Assembly: GCF_002090095.1 (NCBI RefSeq)
Contig: NZ_BBRJ01000002.1
Location: 1,116,817-1,180,816, forward strand
Origin: Demequina sp. NBRC 110053
Lineage (GTDB): Bacteria; Actinomycetota; Actinomycetes; Actinomycetales; Demequinaceae
Length of the DNA stretch: 64,000 nucleotides
Direction: 5' to 3'
Positions 1-5,615 of this stretch are shown here, in pieces. A model generated the notes under the pieces. It was given only the letters and a program-made list of their open reading frames with translations, did no database searches and was not told the DNA's origin. The position numbers and the translations under genes were made by a program. Positions within the stretch are counted from its first letter, which is position 1. Each line of letters opens with the position of its first letter.

Positions 1-2023
1 TGCTCGGCACCAGCGGCGGAACAGCCGTCGGCACCTGCGGCGGGACCTGGTGTGGCACCTGGTGCGGCGCAGCCACAGGCGCGAGCGGCGGTACCGCGGT
101 GGTCGGATTCTCGAGCTGAACCTCGACGGTGCCGGAGGAACCGCTCACCGTCGCGGCGCGCTCGCCGCTCGCGGTCACTCCCCTGCCGGAGTACACGGGC
201 GCGGTGAACGTCACGCCGTCGACAGTCGCTCGCGCCTCCGTCAATGTCACCGCAGCGCCTTCGGGGATGCGAGCGAGCGTGGCACTCGAGCCGTCGTGCA
301 CGTGGAGCACGCCGCTCTTGGCATCCGCGCCAGCTCCATAGGACCACGCCACGTCGAAGGGCGTGTCGCCCACCGCGGCCTCGCCCGGTCCGGTGACGTC
401 CTTGGTGAGGTGCAGGGCCCACAGCGCCACGCCGCTCGCGGCGCCGCCGGCGCTCGCCGTGTAGGTCACCTCCTTCGTGGTCGTGACGGATCCCGCCTCC
501 ACCGTGTTGGAGTATGCCTCGCCGGTGAAGGCGTCGAGGGGGTACGCGGTCGTGTAGCTGAGCACGTACTGCCCGCCATCGACGCGGCACGTCTGATCGC
601 TGATGCTCACCTCGAGAAGCTGGTTGGAGGCGTCGCTCCCGGAGGTGGACCACGACGCGCTGTCGAGGCCGTGAGTGCGCCCCAGGACGCGGCAGCTCAA
701 CGAGACGCTCTCAGGGTCCAGGGTGAGCCGGTCGGAGTAGCGGTCCTTGATGACCGCCTCGCCGGTTCCCAGTCCGGGAGCATCGGCCACCACGGTCCAC
801 TCGGCGCGCCGGTGCTCGTTGTCGCCCTTCACGGACTTGCTCAGTTGGGCCGGAGGGTTCCAGGTCGCGTGGGCCGTGGCGCGGGGTTGACCGGGCACGG
901 CCGCGATGTTCTCGAACGTCGTGCGGCTGTGTGCGGACGCCGGCAGCTCGGTCCCGTATGTGAGGACGTAGGTGCCGTCGCACTGCGAGTCGCTGATCCC
1001 CACGGTGATGCCATCAGGCCGGGCGGTGACGCTGAACCCGTGCGCTCCCACGCCCGAGGTGTGACCGGAGGTCTGCGCCTTGCAGCTCAGCTTCGCGTCG
1101 CCGAGGTACGTGAGCTCGTTCCCGCCGGACCAGGTGTCCGTGATCGTGAGGGCGCTGTGCGAGGGGCGCGCAGAGGTGGGAACGGTGACCTCCCAGTCGA
1201 TGCGGCGGCGCGTGGAGTCGACGCGCCGGGCGCGCTTGGTCGGGTGCGCGGCGGGGTGATAGGCGTGCGAGGTCTGCGTGTGGGGCTGGGAGGGCGTGGG
1301 CTCGTCGACCGTGAGCGGAATGCGGTAGGTCGCACCGCCGGCGCCCACGAGGTTCACGTGATCGGCGCCGTCGGTGTAGTGAGCGGTCACCTTGAACCAG
1401 AGGTCTCCGTGGACGTTCTGGTGGGTCGCTCCGTAGTCGTTGACGGTGCAGTCGATCGCGGAGTGCGTGACCTCGCACTCGCCCACCGGCACGCCGGCCG
1501 CGTCGAGCAGAGGGAAGGGCGCCACGGGCGTCGCGATCAACTCCGGAGGCAGCGAGAGCCCGAAGTGGCTGCCTGCTGGCGTGCCAGCCGGCTCCGCCCA
1601 GTCGGCGGCGACCGTGAGCTGATGGCCGTCTGCGACGGTGGAGACGCTGGCGCGCACGCGGGAGAGCGCGTCGAAGAAACCTGCGGCAGGCGCCGGAGCG
1701 GGTGCCACATCGGGCTCGTCCGGGGCGGGAGGTGCCGACGGCTGCTGCGCGGGCTCAGCCGCGGGGACTGGCTCAGTGGCGGGAGCCAGTTCAGCCGCAG
1801 GACGAGGCTCGGCGGACGGCGTCGGCTCGGGCGTGGGGGACACCGCCGGAGTCGACACGGTCGTGTCGGCGGCGGGAGCGACCTCTGCGGCGGATGCCGG
1901 GATGGCCGCGAGCCCGAAGGCCAGGATGGCGATGGCGACGACCGCCACCAGGGCGACGATCCGACACGCGACGGCGATGGCCAGGTTCGCTGTGCCTCGG
2001 ACGGTGCGGGCTACTGCATTCAT
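1..2023 (-). CDS. Secreted adhesin-like surface protein, C-terminus beyond window
   Basis: Open frame of about 674 codons read leftwards and still open at base 1, so the 3' end is missing. The ATG at 2023 is preceded by GAGGAA about 9 nt upstream. The first ~45 residues form a signal sequence with a long hydrophobic stretch (residues ~20-40) ending in an ASA-type cleavage site. A Pro/Ala/Glu-rich linker follows (to ~115), then Thr/Ser-rich beta-type repeats with regularly placed cysteines, some separated by about 90-120 residues. A further beta domain ends in an SGSSGTVEVQLENPT-like strand. The visible end is a proline-rich spacer (repeats of PHQVP/PPQVP), as often precedes a cell-wall anchor. 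Architecture resembles the giant adhesin at 22354-30648. Ligand unknown; a wall anchor is inferred, not seen. Confidence 0.75.
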   Translation of the reverse strand, partial: MNAVARTVRGTANLAIAVACRIVALVAVVAIAILAFGLAAIPASAAEVAPAADTTVSTPAVSPTPEPTPSAEPRPAAELAPATEPVPAAEPAQQPSAPPAPDEPDVAPAPAPAAGFFDALSRVRASVSTVADGHQLTVAADWAEPAGTPAGSHFGLSLPPELIATPVAPFPLLDAAGVPVGECEVTHSAIDCTVNDYGATHQNVHGDLWFKVTAHYTDGADHVNLVGAGGATYRIPLTVDEPTPSQPHTQTSHAYHPAAHPTKRARRVDSTRRRIDWEVTVPTSARPSHSALTITDTWSGGNELTYLGDAKLSCKAQTSGHTSGVGAHGFSVTARPDGITVGISDSQCDGTYVLTYGTELPASAHSRTTFENIAAVPGQPRATAHATWNPPAQLSKSVKGDNEHRRAEWTVVADAPGLGTGEAVIKDRYSDRLTLDPESVSLSCRVLGRTHGLDSASWSTSGSDASNQLLEVSISDQTCRVDGGQYVLSYTTAYPLDAFTGEAYSNTVEAGSVTTTKEVTYTASAGGAASGVALWALHLTKDVTGPGEAAVGDTPFDVAWSYGAGADAKSGVLHVHDGSSATLARIPEGAAVTLTEARATVDGVTFTAPVYSGRGVTASGERAATVSGSSGTVEVQLENPTTAVPPLAPVAAPHQVPHQVPPQVPTAVPPLVPS

Positions 2024-2287
2024 GGGGGACCACTTCCTCAGAGAGTTGAGCCGGAGCGTTCCTCGAGGGGGTCGTCATGGAGATCACCTCAGCGGCGATC
2101 GGCGGGGACTCGGTGGGCCCCGGCGTGTCATACCGTTGTGACAGTTCTCACGCTTCCACGGCGCCGCGGGGTCCGCTCGGGCCTTAGGTCCCATTTTTGG
2201 CGGATGTTCCAACAAATGTCCCGGTCCTGGTGCGTCAGGGCACGTAAGGACGGCCATGCTTCGAGCCTGGTCGCGCCCGCCCGGACC
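2024..2287. other. Intergenic region upstream of the adhesin, no gene seen
   Basis: No convincing coding sequence. It holds the leader of the leftward adhesin gene and imperfect inverted repeats: TGTCA at 2126-2130 with TGACA at 2139-2143, and an overlapping GTGA/TCAC pair just to the right. These could be operator half-sites, but no strong -35/-10 pair was identified. An open frame on the minus strand through 2128-2409 has no recognisable domain and overlaps the epimerase remnant. Confidence 0.4.
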
Positions 2288-2552
2288 GACGCCGTGATCC
2301 CCCTGGCGCGGGAGATCCAGCCCAACCCGACCGCCAGCGGCTCCGCAGAACTGATGTCACCGGGACCGCGAACGTGCTCGTGGCGGCTCGTGACGCCAGC
2401 GTGGCGCACATGGTGGTCGCGTCCTCGGTTGGCGCCTACTGGACGCTCACGAGCGCGACCACCCGGATGTGCTCATCACGCGGCTGCGCCCCGCGACGAT
2501 CGTCCGGCGCGATGCCGGAGCGCAGATGGTTCGCACGCTGGCCCAAGAATGA
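2288..2552 (+). pseudogene. Frameshifted remnant of an NAD-dependent epimerase/dehydratase
   Basis: Three short stretches in three different frames read in order like the middle of an extended short-chain dehydrogenase. From 2288, DAVIPLAREIQPN resembles the family's AVVHLAWxIQP segment. From 2341, LRRTDVTGTANVLVAARDAS followed by VAHMVVASSVGAYW resembles the N(V)xGTxNVLxAA...SSVxAY core containing the catalytic region. From 2460, HPDVLITRLRPATIVRRDAG resembles the VRxRPxxIxxRDAG substrate-binding segment. A stop follows at 2550-2552. No N-terminal Rossmann GxxGxxG motif or C-terminus was found, so at least two frameshifts plus loss of both ends are required. Sequencing error would not explain the missing ends. 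Confidence 0.7.
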
Positions 2553-2589
2553 CTCAAGTCCCGCCGCGACTGCGACGGGGCTTGTCCTG

Positions 2590-2665
2590 TGGCGCGCCCT
2601 GAGGGATTCGAACCCCCAACCTTCTGATCCGTAGTCAGATGCTCTATCCGTTGAGCTAAGGGCGC
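2590..2665 (-). tRNA. tRNA-Arg(ACG)
   Basis: Cloverleaf on the minus strand: acceptor stem GCGCCCT (2665-2659) pairs with AGGGCGC (2600-2594). The anticodon loop CTACGGA gives anticodon ACG, and the T-arm contains GGTTCGAATCC. CCA is encoded at 2592-2590. Confidence 0.96.
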
Positions 2666-2734
2666 ACGGCCCGTGCGGGCCGAGTCACGAGTATACAGGC
2701 TGTGCGACGCGCGTCGCGACGAGCCGGCTACGGG

Positions 2735-2824
2735 TGGCGGAGACGGTGGGATTCGAACCCACGGATGGGTAACCCCATCACATCCTTAGCAGGGATGCAC
2801 TTTCGGCCGCTCAGTCACGTCTCC
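2735..2824 (-). tRNA. tRNA-Ser(GCT)
   Basis: About 90 nt with the long variable arm of a class II tRNA. Acceptor stem GGAGACG begins at 2824; the anticodon loop CTGCTAA lies between CATCC and GGATG stems, giving GCT. The T-arm is GGGTTCGAATCCC, with an encoded CCA at 2737-2735. Confidence 0.96.
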
Positions 2825-2920
2825 CGATCGCCCACACAGGGTACCGGGCGCGGGGCGCGCTGAGCAAAGCGGATCCGACGAGCGGGTGATCAGGCCGCCC
2901 GCCGGTCGCGTTCCAGCCGA

Positions 2921-2971
2921 TCAGCAGCAGCCTCCGCTGCAGCAGCCTCCGCCGTTGTCGGTGTCCACCAT
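2921..2971 (-). CDS. 16-residue cysteine-rich peptide, divergent from arsR-like gene
   Basis: Reading MVDTDNGGGCCSGGCC then TGA: ATG at 2971-2969, stop at 2923-2921. It is preceded by a near-ideal ribosome binding site, AAAGGAGGTGA, five bases from the ATG, one of the strongest in the window. Four of 16 residues are Cys, arranged CC-SGG-CC, a tetracysteine pattern able in principle to bind As(III) or soft metals. It diverges from the ArsR gene at 3057, and the intergenic region carries the repressor-like palindrome. No transport or reductase gene follows; downstream on this strand is tRNA-Ser. I know of no named family. That it is translated and binds metalloid is inferred from the Shine-Dalgarno site, composition and context. 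Confidence 0.65.
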   Translation of the reverse strand: MVDTDNGGGCCSGGCC

Positions 2972-2985
2972 CGCGCTCACCTCCT

Positions 2986-2995
2986 TTCGACATAT
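2986..2995. repeat. Direct repeat copy of operator half-site
   Basis: TTCGACATAT here is repeated exactly at 3021-3030, 35 bp away. This copy lies immediately upstream of the Shine-Dalgarno site of the cysteine-rich peptide, where repressor binding could block its transcript. Confidence 0.5.
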
Positions 2996-3019
2996 ATCTC
3001 AAGCCGAGCGTGGCGCAGG

Positions 3020-3037
3020 ATTCGACATATGTCAAAT
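3020..3037. promoter_or_regulatory. ArsR-type operator palindrome
   Basis: ATTCGACATATGTCAAAT is an 18-bp inverted repeat with a single mismatched pair (C/A), like ArsR/SmtB operators in length and AT content. It overlaps a plausible -35 (TTCGAC, 3021-3026) whose -10 would be CATGAT (3045-3050, 18-bp spacer). That promoter would start transcription close to the ATG at 3057, making the repressor mRNA leaderless. Its position between divergent genes suggests autoregulation plus control of the peptide. Confidence 0.55.
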
Positions 3038-3056
3038 CTCGTGGCATGATCGCCTC

Positions 3057-3422
3057 ATGCCAGCGAGCCTGCCCGTGATCGACGCCTCCGAGACGCTGTG
3101 CTGCGCGCCGCTCGGCTCGGCGGCGTTCTCGCCCGAGCGCGACGCCGCCCAGATCGCGGCCAGGCTGCGCGCGATGGCCGACGCCGGGCGCGTGCGCATC
3201 CTGCAGGAGCTCTCGTGCTGCGACGGCCACGCGCTCACCACCACCGAGGTGGCGACGCTGCTGGAGGTGACAGCCGCGACGGCGAACCATCACCTCCGAC
3301 AGCTCGAACGCGCCGGCCTGGTGGCTCCTCGCCGTGACGGTGCGAGGGTGCTCTACGCCCTGCGCGCGGACAACGTGAGGGCGGTCGCCGCGGCGCTGAG
3401 CATCGGCTGCGACTGCTGCTGA
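3057..3422 (+). CDS. arsR: ArsR/SmtB-family arsenite-responsive repressor (CgArsR1-like)
   Basis: 121 residues from the ATG at 3057; the frame is open further upstream but lacks a better start. A winged helix-turn-helix spans roughly residues 30-105, with VATLLEVTAATANHHLRQLERAGLV as recognition region split across helices 4-5. Cysteines sit at positions 15, 16, 54 and 55, plus a C-terminal CDCC. The Corynebacterium glutamicum ArsR1 As(III) site is known to be Cys15-Cys16-Cys55, so spacing matches that subtype rather than the E. coli CVC motif. Inferred role: releases its operator on As(III)/Sb(III), derepressing itself and the divergent cysteine-rich peptide. No arsenite pump or arsenate reductase is adjacent. 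Confidence 0.85.
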   Translation: MPASLPVIDASETLCCAPLGSAAFSPERDAAQIAARLRAMADAGRVRILQELSCCDGHALTTTEVATLLEVTAATANHHLRQLERAGLVAPRRDGARVLYALRADNVRAVAAALSIGCDCC

Positions 3423-3463
3423 CGCTGAGACGTCCCGCGCAGGCGAGCGCGCCGCACCAGCGG

Positions 3464-3551
3464 CGGAGAGTGTGGGATTCGAACCCACGGAGACGGGTTA
3501 CGCCTCAACAGTTTTCAAGACTGTCACCTTCGGCCGCTCGGTCAACTCTCC
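3464..3551 (-). tRNA. tRNA-Ser(TGA)
   Basis: Class II tRNA on the minus strand. Acceptor stem GGAGAGT starts at 3551 and pairs with ACTCTCC (3471-3465). The anticodon loop CTTGAAA between ACAGT and ACTGT gives TGA; the long variable arm and GGGTTCGAATCCC T-arm are present. No CCA is encoded. Confidence 0.95.
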
Positions 3552-3609
3552 TCGGCGACCCGAGGATCGCCAGCGACCATTGTGCCAGCCCGAGCGAGCG
3601 CATCGGCCC

Positions 3610-4041
3610 TCAGGAGGCCGGACCGCCCCCATGCCAGCCCGGCTCGAGGCCAGGGGTGACGACGGTGAGGCCGTAGAGCTCCGCCGCCTGCGCGAGCTCC
3701 GCGTCGTACGTGGCGATGGTGTCCATCGCGGGATGGGCGACCGCCGCCCCCAGGTGCAGGGCTGCGAACGGCTTCAGGACCGCGGCAGCGTGCGTGGACA
3801 CGGAGACGTTCTGGTCGGAGAAGCGGATCATCGCGATCTTCGCGCGCACCTGATCCACCACGTCATACGCGCGAGCCTTCTGGTCGCGCGGCATGAGCTC
3901 CGCCGCCTGCCGCAGCTCCGTCACGCCTAGCTGCGTCATCGCGACCTGGTCGATGCGAGGCACCACCCAGGCGTTCCACTCGTCGAAGTACTTCACGCCG
4001 GGCAGGAACCTGCACAGCGCGGAACCGTCGACATAGATCAC
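3610..4041 (-). CDS. PIN-domain protein, VapC-like toxin or RNase
   Basis: 143 residues if started at the GTG at 4041, which gives the typical PIN opening VIYVDGSALCRF with the first catalytic Asp. A mid-protein acidic residue (VTELRQAAELMPRD) and the C-terminal DTIATYDAELAQAAELYGLTVVTPG, with Asp residues and the usual LAxAAxxxGLxVVTPG ending, match the fold. PIN proteins cleave RNA using Mg2+. No VapB-like antitoxin ORF precedes it; the gene upstream on the same strand is the conservon GTPase. It is therefore a solitary PIN gene, or an antitoxin too small to recognise is missed. The upstream extension to 4095 is Arg-rich and unlike the family. Confidence 0.75.
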   Translation of the reverse strand: MIYVDGSALCRFLPGVKYFDEWNAWVVPRIDQVAMTQLGVTELRQAAELMPRDQKARAYDVVDQVRAKIAMIRFSDQNVSVSTHAAAVLKPFAALHLGAAVAHPAMDTIATYDAELAQAAELYGLTVVTPGLEPGWHGGGPAS

Positions 4042-4111
4042 GTCACCAGGGTATCGGCGCAGGCGGCGAGCCGATGCGCACGCGCCTTTGCGCACGCATC
4101 GGCCGTCTGAG

Positions 4112-4723
4112 TCAGCTCTTCTTGAGCTGCTTCATCGCCAACTGCACGACGGCGATGAGCGCCTGCTTGGTCGCGGCCTTCTCGCGAGCGTCCGTGTACA
4201 TGACCGGGACCTCGGGCGGGATGCCCAGGGCCTCACGAACATCCTCGAGGGTGTGGCGAGCCACGCCATCGAAGCAGTTCACGCACACGACGAACGGCAC
4301 GCCGCGACCCTCGAAGTAGTCGACGGCCGGGAAGCACTGGTCCAGACGCTCGGTGTCGACCAGCACGACCGCGCCGATGGCGCCCCGCACGAGGTCGTCC
4401 CACATGAACAGGAAGCGGTCCTGGCCCGGCGTCCCGAACAGGTACAGCCACAGCGAGCCCGGCAGGGCGATGCGGCCGAAGTCCATGGCGACGGTGGTGG
4501 TGGTCTTGCGGTCGGTCACGCCGCCGGCATCGTCGATGCCGATCGACTTCTCCGTCATCGCCGCCTCGGTGTTGAGGGGGTCGATGTCCGAGATCGAACC
4601 GATGAAGGTGGTCTTGCCCACCGCGAAGCCGCCCGCGATCACGATCTTGACGACCGTGGGGGCGACGGTGGGGGCGGAGGTCGCGACCGCCGCGTCAGAG
4701 GGCTGCGATGCCATCGAGGACAC
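4112..4723 (-). CDS. cvnD: Conservon GTPase CvnD
   Basis: 203-residue small GTPase of the bacterial MglA/Arf-like class, last gene of the conservon. The P-loop GGFAVGKTTFIG lies near residues 30-42. The switch II/G3 region is FGTPGQDRF, where Gln replaces the usual Glu-type context, and the G4 site is VNCFDG, a degenerate NKxD, as usual in this family. The N-terminal ~20 residues are Ser/Ala/Thr-rich. The start overlaps the end of the DUF742 gene by 29 bases, implying translational coupling. In Streptomyces conservons CvnA-D act as a membrane-associated, G-protein-coupled-receptor-like signalling module; the signal here is unknown. Confidence 0.92.
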   Translation of the reverse strand: MSSMASQPSDAAVATSAPTVAPTVVKIVIAGGFAVGKTTFIGSISDIDPLNTEAAMTEKSIGIDDAGGVTDRKTTTTVAMDFGRIALPGSLWLYLFGTPGQDRFLFMWDDLVRGAIGAVVLVDTERLDQCFPAVDYFEGRGVPFVVCVNCFDGVARHTLEDVREALGIPPEVPVMYTDAREKAATKQALIAVVQLAMKQLKKS

Positions 4724-5090
4724 TCTCCAGGAGACTCAGGGAAATGCCGCCGGACTCGTCGTGGGTCGACGTGTCGTCGGCAGTTCCGCCGGTGTGAATC
4801 GTCAGGTGATTTTCTTCAGCAAGATCCGTCACCAGCACACGGACCACACCGAGCGGAAGCCGGGTGTGAGCCGAGAGCTCGGCGACGGATTGATATTGAC
4901 CTGTAGCGAGCTGCAGGATCTTCTTCTTCTCCGGGGTGAGCCCCTTCAAAGCCTGGGTGGTGGAGCGCGACTCGACCAGGGCCTCCATGGGGAGGTCCTT
5001 GCTGGCAGCGCTCACGCGGCCGCCGGTCACGGCGTAGGGGCGGACCGTGTAGGTCTCCTCCTCGCCGTGCGGCGTCATCGCGTCTGTCAT
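4695..5090 (-). CDS. cvnC: Conservon protein CvnC (DUF742)
   Basis: 131 residues from the ATG at 5090; the longer open frame to 5228 overlaps cvnB and is not needed. YTVRPYAVTGGRV near the N-terminus is the usual DUF742 opening, and KKKILQLATGQYQSVAELSAHTRLPLGVVRVLVTDLAEENHL is a winged-helix-like region. It begins 11 bases after the cvnB stop and overlaps cvnD. In characterised conservons this protein interacts with the kinase-like CvnA and the GTPase. Confidence 0.92.
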   Translation of the reverse strand: MTDAMTPHGEEETYTVRPYAVTGGRVSAASKDLPMEALVESRSTTQALKGLTPEKKKILQLATGQYQSVAELSAHTRLPLGVVRVLVTDLAEENHLTIHTGGTADDTSTHDESGGISLSLLESVLDGIAAL

Positions 5091-5101
5091 GATCCGTCCC
5101 C

Positions 5102-5542
5102 TTACGAGCGCAGCAGGCCGTCGGTGGGAAGGTTCTGACGCATCTCGGTGATGAGCTGCGGGGTGAGGGCGTTCTCGGTGCGCGACACCAGCAGTGTCAT
5201 CTCGTAGCCCACCAGGCCCACGTCGCACGTCGAGTCGGCGGCCACTGCCAGCACCGAGCCGTTCGAGACGCTCATGAGGAAGAGGAACAGCTCGTCCATC
5301 TCGATGATGGACTGCCTGACCTCACCCGCTCCGAGCTGTCGCGCCGCGCCCCGGGTGAGGCTCGCCATGCCGGAGACGACCGCGGCCAGGGTGTCGCCAC
5401 CGGTGCGGTCGAGGTTCTTCGACATGGCCATGAGCAGGCCATCCGCGCTCACCACGAGGGTGTGGCGAGTGCCAGGCACCGTCTGAACGAAGTTGTCGAG
5501 AAGCCATCCGAAGTTGGTGGCCTCAGTGCTGAGCTCGGTCAC
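5102..5542 (-). CDS. cvnB: Conservon roadblock/LC7 protein CvnB
   Basis: 146 residues from the GTG at 5542, chosen because AAGGAGG lies 4 bases upstream; an in-frame ATG at 5569 has no such site. The single roadblock/LC7 domain spans most of the protein (FGWLLDNFVQTVPGTRHTLVVSADGLLMAMS, then LTRGAARQLGAGEVRQSIIEMDE, then GSVLAVAADSTCDVGLVGYEMTLLV). Roadblock proteins act as GTPase-activating or scaffold partners for MglA-type GTPases, here CvnD. Confidence 0.92.
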   Translation of the reverse strand: MTELSTEATNFGWLLDNFVQTVPGTRHTLVVSADGLLMAMSKNLDRTGGDTLAAVVSGMASLTRGAARQLGAGEVRQSIIEMDELFLFLMSVSNGSVLAVAADSTCDVGLVGYEMTLLVSRTENALTPQLITEMRQNLPTDGLLRS

Positions 5543-5615
5543 AGCTCCTCCTTGCTGGTAACGCTCCATCGGTGGAACGAGTTCTGGGTGGTAGGGATGC
5601 TAGTCGGTTGGGGTC

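Noticed and set aside
50-2602. An 850-codon + strand open frame
   Set aside because: Arg/Gly/His-rich shadow of the minus-strand adhesin; it also runs through the tRNA-Arg gene and matches no family.
2886-3056. N-terminal extension of the ArsR frame to 2886
   Set aside because: It would translate across the divergent peptide gene and operator; the ATG at 3057 places the metal-site cysteines at positions 15/16.
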